Shown in pieces: positions 55,230 through 63,949 of a stretch of 64,000 nt of DNA. Within the stretch, counting starts at the first letter, position 1. Each line of letters starts with the position of its first letter. The notes beneath the pieces are model-generated. The model worked only from the letters and a program-made list of their open reading frames with translations, had not been told where the DNA came from and searched no databases. The translations under genes and the position numbers were made by a program. The stretch is from Methylovorus menthalis (GTDB taxonomy: Bacteria > Pseudomonadota > Gammaproteobacteria > Burkholderiales > Methylophilaceae), in contig NZ_JAJAQH010000006.1 of assembly GCF_020523625.1 (NCBI RefSeq), forward strand, positions 930,001 to 994,000. Direction: 5' to 3'.

Positions 55230-57428
55230 ATGCACATGCTGCCAGAAACGCAAACAGCCGACACAACCGCACGCGGTGATGTCAGCCGCCGTGATTTTCT
55301 TAAACTTTCTTCCGGCCTGGGCATAGGCCTGCTATTGGAATTCAGCCTGCTCGGCACCGCCTGCAGCAAGCTGGGCATTGGCAGCAAGCAGGAATTCACG
55401 CCCAATGCCTTTATTCACATCGATCAGGATGGCGTCGTGACCATCGTCGCGCACAAGGTGGAAATGGGGCAGGGGACGTATACCTCCATGCCCATGCTGA
55501 TCGCCGAAGAGCTTGAAGTCGACGTCAGCAAGGTCAAGCTGCAACACGCACCACCCGATGACAAAGCCTATGGCGATGCTTTGCTGGGCGCGCAGATTAC
55601 CGGTGGCTCCACCTCCGTGCGCGGTGCCTGGAAGCCCTTGCGTGAAGCAGGCGCCCGTGCACGCATGATGCTGATACAAGTGGCCGCAGATGAATGGAAA
55701 GTCCGCCCCGAGACCTGCTATGCCGAAAATGGCGAAGTCGTCCATCAGCCGACGGGGCGTCGCGTGCCGTATGGTGATCTGGTGGAGAAAGCCGCGCGCC
55801 TGCCCGCACCCACTGCCGTTACGCTCAAGGACCCCAAGGATTTCAAGATCATCGGCAAGCCTGTGCATCGCCTGGATGCGCCGTCCAAGGTGAATGGTAC
55901 CGCCGAGTTTGGTATTGACGTCAAAGTGCCGGACATGAAAATCGCCACCGTCAGTGCCAGCCCGGTATTTGGCGGCAAGCTGGTGTCAGTCGATGACAGC
56001 GAAGCCAAAAAGATCCAAGGCTTTCAGCAGGTGATCAAGCTGGACAATGCCGTGGCCGTGATTGCCGACCACATGTGGGCTGCCAAGCAGGGTCTGGCTG
56101 CGCTGAAAATCACTTGGGATGATGGCGAACACGCCGGTTTCTCCAGCACCAGCCTGCGCGCAGATATTGCCAAGGCATCTGAAGCCAAGGGCGCTGTTGC
56201 CAAAAAGACGGGCAATGCCCCTGGCATCATCGCCGCTGCCGACAAGAAGCTGGAAGCGGTTTATGAACTGCCATTCCTGGCGCATGCCACCATGGAACCC
56301 ATCAATTGCACTGTGCACGTTCAGGACGATGGTTGCGATATCTGGGTAGGCACGCAAGTACCCGTGGTGGCGCAGATGGTGGCTGCCCAATTGACGGGTC
56401 TGGCGCAAGACAAGGTGCGCATTCATAACCATCTCCTGGGCGGTGGCTTTGGCCGTCGGCTGGAAGTCGACTCCGTAGCGCAAGCCGTGTTGATTGCCAA
56501 GCAAGTCAACTTCCCGGTCAAGGTCGTATGGAGTCGTGAAGAAGATATCCAGCACGATATGTATCGTCCGTATTACTACGACCGTATTTCGGCCGCCATC
56601 GATGAGCATGGCAATCCGGAAGCCTGGCAGCATCACATCACCGGCTCATCCATCATGGCGCGCTTCTTCCCCGCAGCCGTGAAGGATGGCGTAGACCCGG
56701 ATGCCGTCGAGGGCGCGACCGATCTGCAATATGCCGTGCCGAATGTGTATGTCGATTACGTGCGCCACGAGCCCCCCTTGCCAACCGCTTTCTGGCGCGG
56801 CGTGGGCCCTACCCATAATATTTTTGTGGTGGAGAGCTTTATTGACGAGCTGGCCGCGCATGCAGGCAAGGATCCGGTGGAGTATCGCCTCGCTTTGCTG
56901 AAAAACGCCCCGCGCGCCAAAGCGGTACTGGAGATGGCGGCAGAAAAAGCCAACTGGTTCAGCCCGCTGTCAGCCCCCGCCAAGGGCAAGGCTGGTAAAG
57001 GCGTCTCGGTGCTGTTTGCCTTTGGCACCTATATTGCGCAGGTGGTGGAGCTGGAAGTCGATGCCGATCAGCAGGTGCGAGTGAAAAAGGTGGTCTGCGT
57101 GGTGGACTGCGGCTACACCGTGAACCCTGACACCGTGCGTGCCCAGATGGAAGGCGGCATCATGTTTGGCATTACCGGTGCGCTGTGGGGTGAAATCCAC
57201 TTTGATCAGGGCCGTGTGCAGGAAAGCAACTTCCATAACTACCGCATGATGCGCATGAACGAAGCGCCGGTGGTCGAGGTACATCTCGTGCCCAGCCAGG
57301 AAAACCCGGGCGGTATCGGCGAGCCAGGCACCTCTGCTGTGATGCCTGCGGTGGCGAATGCCGTGTTTGCCGCTACCGGCAAGCGTGTACGCAAGCTGCC
57401 GATTGCCACGGCACTCACCACCGCCTGA
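55230..57428 (+). CDS. iorB: molybdopterin-binding large subunit, isoquinoline 1-oxidoreductase type (IorB-like)
   Basis: I chose the ATG at 55230 (732 residues); the upstream extension overlaps iorA. Residues 19-24 (SRRDFL) before a hydrophobic stretch form a Tat signal, and a possible lipobox (LLGTACS) follows. Moco-binding segments include VEMGQGTYTSMPMLIAEELE, GGSTSVRGAWKPLREAG, HLLGGGFGRRLEVD, AFWRGVGPTHN and GIGEPGTSAVMPAVANAVF, with the catalytic Glu in GIGEPG. It would hydroxylate an N-heterocycle or oxidise an aldehyde at the periplasmic face. No cytochrome c subunit gene is adjacent. The substrate is unknown. Confidence 0.93.
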   Translation: MHMLPETQTADTTARGDVSRRDFLKLSSGLGIGLLLEFSLLGTACSKLGIGSKQEFTPNAFIHIDQDGVVTIVAHKVEMGQGTYTSMPMLIAEELEVDVSKVKLQHAPPDDKAYGDALLGAQITGGSTSVRGAWKPLREAGARARMMLIQVAADEWKVRPETCYAENGEVVHQPTGRRVPYGDLVEKAARLPAPTAVTLKDPKDFKIIGKPVHRLDAPSKVNGTAEFGIDVKVPDMKIATVSASPVFGGKLVSVDDSEAKKIQGFQQVIKLDNAVAVIADHMWAAKQGLAALKITWDDGEHAGFSSTSLRADIAKASEAKGAVAKKTGNAPGIIAAADKKLEAVYELPFLAHATMEPINCTVHVQDDGCDIWVGTQVPVVAQMVAAQLTGLAQDKVRIHNHLLGGGFGRRLEVDSVAQAVLIAKQVNFPVKVVWSREEDIQHDMYRPYYYDRISAAIDEHGNPEAWQHHITGSSIMARFFPAAVKDGVDPDAVEGATDLQYAVPNVYVDYVRHEPPLPTAFWRGVGPTHNIFVVESFIDELAAHAGKDPVEYRLALLKNAPRAKAVLEMAAEKANWFSPLSAPAKGKAGKGVSVLFAFGTYIAQVVELEVDADQQVRVKKVVCVVDCGYTVNPDTVRAQMEGGIMFGITGALWGEIHFDQGRVQESNFHNYRMMRMNEAPVVEVHLVPSQENPGGIGEPGTSAVMPAVANAVFAATGKRVRKLPIATALTTA

Positions 57429-57524
57429 GCCCGCAGGCAAGTCTGAATCCCAGGCGTTCCCATTTCATATGGGGCAGCCTGGGTAACCTGGCAGCTTTGC
57501 AACTCTGGTGTATGGTCATTGAAG

Positions 57525-57553
57525 AGGCCGACCTTAACCGGGTCGGCCTTTTT
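57525..57553 (+). terminator. rho-independent terminator after iorB
   Basis: AGGCCGACC (57525-57533) and GGTCGGCCT (57541-57549) enclose seven bases and are followed by TTTT. Confidence 0.88.
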
Positions 57554-57733
57554 CATGGAGCTTGCTTCAGGGCAGGTAAATTTCTACCATTCCCGTACAT
57601 CACACTGTACCCATCAAATAGCGCCTGACTGTGCATTGCATAGTGTCATGCTTATCCTTAGGATTTAATTGGAAATTTATCTGGTGTTAGCAGGGTCATA
57701 TGCCCAGACAGCCAGAAAACCTGAGGATGCATC
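57554..57733. promoter_or_regulatory. upstream region of the bd oxidase operon
   Basis: About 180 bases separate the terminator from cioA. GAGGA precedes the ATG. I see AT-rich sequence near 57660-57680 and a short dyad ATCCT-T-AGGAT, but no clear FNR box (TTGAT-N4-ATCAA) and no confident -35/-10 pair. Confidence 0.3.
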
Positions 57734-59152
57734 ATGTCAGTATTAGCGTTGGATCTTGCCCGCATACAATTCGGTTTTACCATCTCGTTTCACATCGTGT
57801 TTCCCGCCATTACCATCGGCATGGCGAGCTATCTTGCAGTGTTGGAGGGTCTGTGGCTTAAAACCAAACAGGCACATTACTTAGAGCTTTACCGTTACTG
57901 GTCGCGGATTTTCGCCCTGACGTTTGGCATGGGTGTGGTATCAGGCCTAGTGATGGCCTATCAGTTTGGCACCAACTGGTCGGGCTTTTCCAACTATGCC
58001 GGCAGCGTCACCGGCCCCTTGCTGGCCTATGAAGTACTGACAGCGTTCTTTCTCGAAGCAGGTTTTCTCGGCGTCATGCTCTTTGGCTGGAACAAAGTCG
58101 GGCCCGGCCTGCATTTTGTCTCCACACTCATGGTGGCCGTCGGTACCCTGATTTCCGCCACATGGATTCTCGCCTCCAACAGCTGGATGCATACGCCACA
58201 GGGTGTTGCCCTGGTGGATGGACGATTGATCCCGGTTGACTGGTGGCAGATTGTGTTCAATCCCTCGTTTCCTTATCGCTTGATGCACATGGTGGTGGCC
58301 GCTTATCTGGCAACCGCATTGCTAGTTGTCGCGGTGGGTGCCTGGCATCTGTTGCGGGGTACCGCCACCAAGGCAGTGCGTACCATGTTTTCCATGGGCA
58401 TGTGGATGGCCTTGCTGGTCGCTCCGGTGCAGGCGGTCATTGGCGACTTCCATGGTCTGAATACGCTGGAATACCAGCCCGCCAAAATCGCGGCGATTGA
58501 AGGCCACTGGGAAAACAAACCCGGCGAAGCCACGCCGCTTATCCTGTTTGGCTGGCCTGACATGGCCGCTGAAAAAACGCATTTTGCGCTGGAGATCCCG
58601 CATCTGGGCAGCCTGGTCTTGCGCCACTCCTGGGATGCGCCTATACCCGCGCTGAAAGAGTTTGCGCCGGAAGATCGGCCCAATGCCACGATTGTGTTCT
58701 GGTCGTTCCGCATCATGGTGGGCTTGGGCATGCTGATGATATTACTAGGTGTTGTTTCTGCCTGGCTGCGCTGGCGCGGTCGTTTGTACGACACCAAGCC
58801 CTTTCTGCGCTTTGCCCTCTGTATGGGGCCTGCCGGGGTGCTGGCCATCCTGGCAGGCTGGTATACCACCGAAATAGGCCGTCAGCCCTGGGTGGTATAT
58901 GGCATGCTGCGCACGGCGGATGCCGTCACGCCGCATAGTGCAGCCGAAGTCGGCCTCACCCTGGTGCTGTTTGTAGTGGTTTACCTGCTGGTGTTTGGCG
59001 CTGGTGTAGCTTATCTGCTCAGACTGATGCGCGTTGCACCTCAGCCTGACGAAACTCCGGCAAGCACGCCAGACCTGGAAGAAGATCATGTCTTTACCCT
59101 GGCGCCGGAATTCAGTGCCGACAAGCCCGGCTCAACAGAAGGAGGACGCTAG
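57734..59152 (+). CDS. cioA: cytochrome bd-type (CIO) ubiquinol oxidase subunit I
   Basis: The 472-residue polytopic protein begins LALDLARIQFGFTISFHIVF. His20 is the high-spin haem ligand, Glu100 and Glu108 lie in YEVLTAFFLEAGFLGVM, and His185 (YRLMHM) is a b558 ligand; the matching Met is in VVYGMLRTADA. The Q-loop between helices 6 and 7 is short, placing it in the cyanide-insensitive (Cio) group rather than the long-loop CydA group. It oxidises quinol and reduces oxygen without pumping protons. It lies two bases before subunit II. Confidence 0.93.
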   Translation: MSVLALDLARIQFGFTISFHIVFPAITIGMASYLAVLEGLWLKTKQAHYLELYRYWSRIFALTFGMGVVSGLVMAYQFGTNWSGFSNYAGSVTGPLLAYEVLTAFFLEAGFLGVMLFGWNKVGPGLHFVSTLMVAVGTLISATWILASNSWMHTPQGVALVDGRLIPVDWWQIVFNPSFPYRLMHMVVAAYLATALLVVAVGAWHLLRGTATKAVRTMFSMGMWMALLVAPVQAVIGDFHGLNTLEYQPAKIAAIEGHWENKPGEATPLILFGWPDMAAEKTHFALEIPHLGSLVLRHSWDAPIPALKEFAPEDRPNATIVFWSFRIMVGLGMLMILLGVVSAWLRWRGRLYDTKPFLRFALCMGPAGVLAILAGWYTTEIGRQPWVVYGMLRTADAVTPHSAAEVGLTLVLFVVVYLLVFGAGVAYLLRLMRVAPQPDETPASTPDLEEDHVFTLAPEFSADKPGSTEGGR

Positions 59153-59154
59153 TC

Positions 59155-60159
59155 ATGGAAGCCAATCTACCCCTGATCTGGGCCGGCATTATCCTGTTCG
59201 GCATCATGATGTACATCATCATGGATGGATTCGATCTTGGCATCGGGATTCTTTATCCCTTTTTCAGTGACCGGCATGACCGCGACGTGATGATGAATAC
59301 GGTAGCGCCGGTGTGGGATGGCAATGAAACCTGGCTAGTGCTGGGTGGTGCAGGCTTGCTGGCGGCATTTCCACAAGCCTATTCCATCATCCTCAGCGCC
59401 TTGTATCTGCCGCTGATTTTCATGCTGATGGCGCTGATATTCAGAGGCGTCGCCTTCGAGTTTCGCTTCAAGGCGCGCGACCACGAGCGCCATTTCTGGG
59501 ATAAAGCCTTCATAGGCGGTTCCATGACCGCGACCTTTTTCCAGGGCGTAACCTTGGGCGCCTATATCCGCGGTATTCCCGCGGTGAACGGTGTCTACAC
59601 GGGTGGTGCGCTGGATTGGCTGACGCCATTTTCGCTGTTTACCGGGGTCGGCCTGCTGGCGACTTATGCCTTACTGGGTAGCACCTGGCTGGTAATGAAA
59701 ACCTCGGGAGATCTACAGGCGACGTGTTATCGGCTGTCGCGCGTGCTCGGTCTGGTCTTGCTGGCGATTATTGCCATCATCAGCCTGTGGACACCTTTCA
59801 TCGATAGCCGCATCGCCGCCCGCTGGTTCGGGCCCGATATGTGGACCTTGCTGCCTATTCCGCTACTGGTGCTGTTCTGTTTCTATCAGCTGCAAAGAGC
59901 GCTGGCACGCAAGGCCGAGGTATGGCCTTTCGTCTTTACGTTGGGCTTGGTATTTTTGGGCTATGTGGGACTGGGCATTAGCGTGTGGCCAAATATCGTA
60001 CCGCCTGATATCAGCATACAGGCCGCCTCGGCACCGCCGCAGAGCCAGGGCTTTGCCTTGGTGGGCGCGGTTGTCATTATCCCCATCATCCTGATCTATA
60101 CCGCCTGGGGCTATTACGTATTTCGCGGCAAAGTGCATGCTGGGGAGGGCTACCATTAA
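59155..60159 (+). CDS. cioB: cytochrome bd-type (CIO) ubiquinol oxidase subunit II
   Basis: The 334-residue membrane protein follows AGGAGG. It starts LPLIWAGIILFGIMMYIIMD GFDLGIG in spaced form, with VWDGNETWLVLGGAGLLAAF and RGVAFEFRFK, all typical of CydB. Eight or nine hydrophobic helices are visible. It pairs with subunit I and has no haem ligands of its own. The stop overlaps the start of a 45-residue third subunit (TAATG). Confidence 0.94.
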   Translation: MEANLPLIWAGIILFGIMMYIIMDGFDLGIGILYPFFSDRHDRDVMMNTVAPVWDGNETWLVLGGAGLLAAFPQAYSIILSALYLPLIFMLMALIFRGVAFEFRFKARDHERHFWDKAFIGGSMTATFFQGVTLGAYIRGIPAVNGVYTGGALDWLTPFSLFTGVGLLATYALLGSTWLVMKTSGDLQATCYRLSRVLGLVLLAIIAIISLWTPFIDSRIAARWFGPDMWTLLPIPLLVLFCFYQLQRALARKAEVWPFVFTLGLVFLGYVGLGISVWPNIVPPDISIQAASAPPQSQGFALVGAVVIIPIILIYTAWGYYVFRGKVHAGEGYH

Positions 60160-60296
60160 TGGCGGAAAAATCTGAAAAGCGCTGGGGACAGCGCCTGGGA
60201 TGGTTGTTTCTGATCTGGCTGGGCAGTGTGCTGGCACTGGCGGCGGTCAGCCTGCTGCTACGCTTTATCATGCGGGCAGTGGGGCTGACCTTGTAA
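60159..60296 (+). CDS. DUF2474-like small subunit of the CIO oxidase
   Basis: A 45-residue ORF starts with ATG at 60159 overlapping the cioB stop in TAATG, with GGGGAGG just upstream. The product (MAEKSEKRWGQRLGWLFLIW ... FIMRAVGLTL) has a basic start and one membrane helix, the DUF2474 pattern found behind cioAB genes. By analogy with CydX it should stabilise the oxidase haem site. It is below common gene-length cut-offs and easily missed. Confidence 0.8.
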   Translation: MAEKSEKRWGQRLGWLFLIWLGSVLALAAVSLLLRFIMRAVGLTL

Positions 60297-60356
60297 TTGC
60301 GCCGGGCGGCGGCTTTGTCTGTTTTGCCTAAGCCCGGCGTCCGGCATGGATATTTA

Positions 60357-60776
60357 TTAATGTACCAATTGGCGGTTAAGCTTCTCCAGCATGCCTTTGC
60401 GATGCTTGTGCGCCAGCTCGTAATCGCGCAATCGACGGATTTGCGACAAGCTCAGCGACCCCAGTCGGGAGGTGACTTCCGGAATGGTGAGCCCGGCATA
60501 CTCCTTGACGGAGAGACCAGGGTTGCTGGCATGGGCATTGGCAGATGTGCTTGCCGATGATGATTTGCTACTGGCTGAAGAGCCACGGCCTCCGGAATTT
60601 GCATGACCGCTTGATGAGTCGCTAGAAGACTTGATTTCACCAGCCTCTCTACGTTGTTTGTTCACAATGCGTGCCGCGACTTCCTCTTCACGTCCTGGGT
60701 AGCGATGATCATGCTGAAACTGGTGCTTGAGCTTTTCAAACTCATGTTCGCGCTTGGGAGATACGCCTCTAGGCAT
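60357..60776 (-). CDS. Ser-rich-linker protein of unknown function
   Basis: I chose the ATG at 60776 (139 residues), preceded by AAAGGAG at ideal spacing. The basic N-terminal helix region (MPRGVSPKREHEFEKLKHQF ... EEEVAARIVNKQRREAGEI) resembles small plasmid-stabilisation or DNA-associated proteins. A Ser/Gly/Ala-rich linker of about 40 residues follows. The C-terminal helical domain (YAGLTIPEVTSRLGSLSLSQ, IRRLRDYELAHKHRKGML) recalls short helix-hairpin modules seen in stress proteins. No catalytic motif is visible. Function unknown. It is monocistronic. Confidence 0.65.
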   Translation of the reverse strand: MPRGVSPKREHEFEKLKHQFQHDHRYPGREEEVAARIVNKQRREAGEIKSSSDSSSGHANSGGRGSSASSKSSSASTSANAHASNPGLSVKEYAGLTIPEVTSRLGSLSLSQIRRLRDYELAHKHRKGMLEKLNRQLVH

Positions 60777-60811
60777 GATAAGACTCCTTTCATTATCGTA
60801 AAGTGAATCAT

Positions 60812-60836
60812 AACAATGCATCTATTACGCATTGTT
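60812..60836. promoter_or_regulatory. perfect inverted repeat upstream of the Ser-rich gene
   Basis: AACAATGC and GCATTGTT are separated by nine bases, 36 bases upstream of the minus-strand ATG at 60776. It has the size and position of a repressor or activator operator. No regulator gene is adjacent. Confidence 0.45.
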
Positions 60837-60927
60837 TATTATCAGGAATTCTCCGTAAGCACGGTAGGAAATAATTGAAGGTTTTGCGGTCATGCATACA
60901 TGACCATCCCTATTTTAAGGATTAGCA

Positions 60928-61671
60928 ATGGCGACATGGATACAGGGCAAGGTAGTGGAGCACAAACACTGGAATGCCTATCTGCATACCCTATACATTG
61001 AGGCAGATCTGGCTCCTTTTGCCGCCGGGCAGTTTGTAAAGCTGGGGCTGGAAATAGAGGGCGAGGTGGTGGCGCATCCCTATTCGCTGGTGAATCCACC
61101 GCAGCAGCGACCACTGGAGATTTTTTACATTGAAGTGCCAGATGGCAAGCTGAGCCCGCATCTGGTGCCGCTAAACCCGGGTGATGTCGTCCAGCTATCG
61201 CCCACCGCACATGGCTTCATGACGCTGGATGAAATCCCCGCAGCACGTGATCTGTGGCTGATCGCAAGTGGTACCGGCATAGGGCCGTTTCTTTCCATGC
61301 TGGGCACTGAGCGGCTGTGGCAGCAATACGAGCATGCCGTGCTGGTGTACTCGGTGCGCTATCAGCATGATCTCGCCTACTTGGAACGCATTCAGCAGTT
61401 GATGAAGCTCCATTCCGGCCGACTGCATTTTGTGCCGCTGGTCACGCGTGAAGCCTCCGACATCGGCTTGCCGTGCCGCATACCGCAGGCACTGGAAGAT
61501 GGCCGCCTGGAAAAGCAAGCCCAGACCAAGCTCAGCCCCGAGCATAGTCAGGTGATCCTGTGCGGCAATCCGCAAATGGTGCAAGAGATGCAAGGCCTGC
61601 TTGCCACGCGCGGCCTCAAAAAGCACAGACGCCGCGAGCCCGGCCACATTACCACCGAGACATACTGGTAA
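60928..61671 (+). CDS. fpr: ferredoxin--NADP(+) reductase
   Basis: The 247-residue protein has an FAD-binding barrel (FAAGQFVKLGLE, HPYSLVNPP) and an NADP-binding half (LWLIASGTGIGPFLSML, VILCGNPQMVQEMQGLL). It ends GHITTETYW, the bacterial Fpr subclass I C-terminus, where the terminal aromatic residue stacks on FAD. It moves electrons between NADPH and ferredoxin or flavodoxin. It lies downstream of the bd oxidase block as a single gene. Confidence 0.93.
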   Translation: MATWIQGKVVEHKHWNAYLHTLYIEADLAPFAAGQFVKLGLEIEGEVVAHPYSLVNPPQQRPLEIFYIEVPDGKLSPHLVPLNPGDVVQLSPTAHGFMTLDEIPAARDLWLIASGTGIGPFLSMLGTERLWQQYEHAVLVYSVRYQHDLAYLERIQQLMKLHSGRLHFVPLVTREASDIGLPCRIPQALEDGRLEKQAQTKLSPEHSQVILCGNPQMVQEMQGLLATRGLKKHRRREPGHITTETYW

Positions 61672-61680
61672 ATTCGCTCA

Positions 61681-61692
61681 GGGTGGCCACCC
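61681..61692. repeat. 12-base perfect palindrome
   Basis: GGGTGGCCACCC lies ten bases after the fpr stop and about 110 bases before the LuxR-type gene. It could be an operator or part of an fpr terminator without a T-run. The rest of the 132-base gap shows nothing else. Confidence 0.3.
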
Positions 61693-61803
61693 CGACGGCA
61701 ACTTCCTACAGCGGAATGGCATCACACCTACAGCCACGGAAGAGCTGACGGCGTATGCTTGCTTTGAACGAATCTGCCTGCAGTTGCGGCAAAAGGAGGC
61801 TCA

Positions 61804-62442
61804 ATGCACAGACACCATGTCATGCTGGTGAATGGCTACCGCGTCACGCGATACACACTGAGACAGCTGCTCGAAGCCACCGATGATTTCATGGTCACCG
61901 AAGCTGCCACCAGCGCAGAGGCAATGGCGCACGCTGACACTATCCCTGACTTGCTGCTGATCGACATCTCAGACCCGGCCAAGAACGGCCTGGAAACCCT
62001 CTGCGACCTCATGCACGACTTCCGCGGTTTGCCATGCCTGATAGTAGGCGGCCCGGACGATGACACATTGCGCACCCACTACACGCGCCTGGGTTGCCAT
62101 ACCTATCTTTCACGCGATGCCAGCGATCATGAAATATTGCAGGCGGCATGCAAACTCAGTTCCAGTAAACATGCTTCTGGTAACCATGTCGCTAGTCAGC
62201 ATCGTCTGACTCGAAACGGCAATGACACCCCACATTTGCCCCACATCGAGCTTTCTGCGCGTGAACGCCAGGTTTTTTTCAAACTCACCTCGGGCAAATC
62301 CATTCCCTCTGTCGCGCGCGAACTCCTGATCAGCGCCAGCTCGGTCAGTGTTTTTCGCTGTAAAATTCTGCGCAAAATGCACTGCAGCAATAATGCCGAG
62401 CTTATCAGCTACGCGTTCCGCCACCGTCTAGTGAGCAACTGA
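61804..62442 (+). CDS. LuxR/NarL family response regulator with degenerate receiver
   Basis: The 212-residue protein follows AGGAGG. Residues about 1-120 form a receiver-like domain with the candidate phosphorylation Asp54 (LLLIDISDP). The acidic pair expected near position 10 is Asn-Gly (MLVNGYRV), and the conserved Lys is Arg104 (YLSRDAS). Residues about 150-212 are a LuxR-type helix-turn-helix (LSARERQVFFKLTSGKSIPS, VARELLISASSVSVFRCKIL). It may be phosphorylation-independent. No histidine kinase gene is adjacent. It overlaps the convergent symporter gene by 38 bases. Confidence 0.85.
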   Translation: MHRHHVMLVNGYRVTRYTLRQLLEATDDFMVTEAATSAEAMAHADTIPDLLLIDISDPAKNGLETLCDLMHDFRGLPCLIVGGPDDDTLRTHYTRLGCHTYLSRDASDHEILQAACKLSSSKHASGNHVASQHRLTRNGNDTPHLPHIELSARERQVFFKLTSGKSIPSVARELLISASSVSVFRCKILRKMHCSNNAELISYAFRHRLVSN

Positions 62443-63949
62443 ACTGCTCTCCGGCACCGCCCGCTCGGCAGTTTGCGTCGTGGTGTTTTTCGTTGACCAG
62501 CTCAAATAAGGCCGCAATGCGCGCCTTTTCTGATTGATTCTGCGGAATCACGTAGGCCATTACCACATACACCATGACATTTACGATAAGCGCTACTGCC
62601 CCCGATGTCAGGCCATATGCCCATGGCAAGTTGCCGTGATACGTCAGCTCCAGTGTCACGGCCACGGCAAAGCCGATGGACATGCTGGCCATGGCGCCGT
62701 ATTTGTTGCCGCGCTTCCAGAAAATGCCCATGAATTGTGGGACGGCGAGCTGGATAATGCCTTGGTATGCAAGGACAGCCAGCGAGAATAGGGCGGGTAA
62801 TGCCATGCAGGAGAGCCAGGATGCCAGCAGGGTTAGCAGCAGCATGCCTATTTTGGAGATCACAATCAGTTGCCGGGTACTCAGCGGGAAGTAATTGCCC
62901 AGCAGGTCGTTGGCAATCTGCGCCCCTGTCGCCTGGATATTGCCATCGATATGGCCCATGGAGGCGGCCAGCAGCACTGTGCCCGCCAGCCCCAGCAGTA
63001 TTATTCCCCCAGCCTCTTGCGATGCGATGAACCACACATCATTTGGATGACCGCTGGCCGAGGGCAGTATGCCAGCCAGCATGCCGAAAATCAGCAAGGC
63101 AAGACAAAAAATGAAGGATAGAGGAATTGCCAGGCCGGCTGATTTTTTCAGGCTGGTAACACCGTTAGCGGTAAAAAGACGCACAAAAATATAGGGCCAG
63201 CACCATCCGCCCAGAGCACCGGTCAATACCAGGCTGAACAGAAACAAAGGCCCTTCCTTGGAGCCAGGGCCCGGGAGCGAAAATCGGGCCGCATCCAGGC
63301 TGGAAAAACTGATGCCTTCAACCATGATCAGCCAGACAATCAACCCGATCAGCATAGCAGTGCCGACTATGTAAGCCACCATACCTTGGTAAAAATCGGA
63401 GATCACGACGCCACGCATGCCTATGCGCACTGTCCATATTTGCCGGAAGGCGATCACGACCACTCCCAGAATCACGGCCTGCGAAAACGTCAGCGTGCCT
63501 AGGGATAGGTAGCGGAACATTTCTCCGAGGGCCTGCATACCCAGGATCAGCCAGGGAATGCCCGAGATAATGCCGATCACGGCGGCAATGGTGCGGATAT
63601 GGCGCGAGTTGTAACGCAAGGAAAAAAGATCGGGCTGCGTCTTCAGGTCAAAGACCTTGCCCCACATCCATACTGGCTTTGCCATCATGTACATCAGCAT
63701 CACGGTCAAGAGGCTATAGCTCAGCACATAGAATGAAATAATGCCGCTTGCCGCCGCCATGCCGCCGAAGGCCGTGAACATGGCGCCCGGGTACCAGGTA
63801 TTGAGAAACGACATGGCCTGGTAGCGTGCGCCAAACGAGCGGTTGCCAACGGCATAGTTGGAAAACGAGCTATCGTCCAGCCTGATACGCTGCAGTATGA
63901 CAATCAGGCCTGCAAAGAACACCAGCATAATCCCGAACGTCATGATCAT
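62405..63949 (-). CDS. sodium:solute symporter family permease
   Basis: The 514-residue protein has about 13 membrane helices and the SSF family pattern: NYAVGNRSFGARYQAMSFLN near the N-terminus, QPDLFSLRYNSRHIRTIAAV, GVVISDFYQGMVAYIVGTAM, and AASMGHIDGNIQATGAQIAN for the sodium-site helix 8. The hydrophilic C-terminal tail (about the last 40 residues) overlaps the end of the LuxR-type gene and is Gly-rich, so the true tail could be only lightly constrained. The substrate is unknown; carboxylates, proline or pantothenate are typical for the family. The start overlaps an upstream frame by ATGA. Confidence 0.88.
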   Translation of the reverse strand: MIMTFGIMLVFFAGLIVILQRIRLDDSSFSNYAVGNRSFGARYQAMSFLNTWYPGAMFTAFGGMAAASGIISFYVLSYSLLTVMLMYMMAKPVWMWGKVFDLKTQPDLFSLRYNSRHIRTIAAVIGIISGIPWLILGMQALGEMFRYLSLGTLTFSQAVILGVVVIAFRQIWTVRIGMRGVVISDFYQGMVAYIVGTAMLIGLIVWLIMVEGISFSSLDAARFSLPGPGSKEGPLFLFSLVLTGALGGWCWPYIFVRLFTANGVTSLKKSAGLAIPLSFIFCLALLIFGMLAGILPSASGHPNDVWFIASQEAGGIILLGLAGTVLLAASMGHIDGNIQATGAQIANDLLGNYFPLSTRQLIVISKIGMLLLTLLASWLSCMALPALFSLAVLAYQGIIQLAVPQFMGIFWKRGNKYGAMASMSIGFAVAVTLELTYHGNLPWAYGLTSGAVALIVNVMVYVVMAYVIPQNQSEKARIAALFELVNEKHHDANCRAGGAGEQFSCSLDGGGTRS

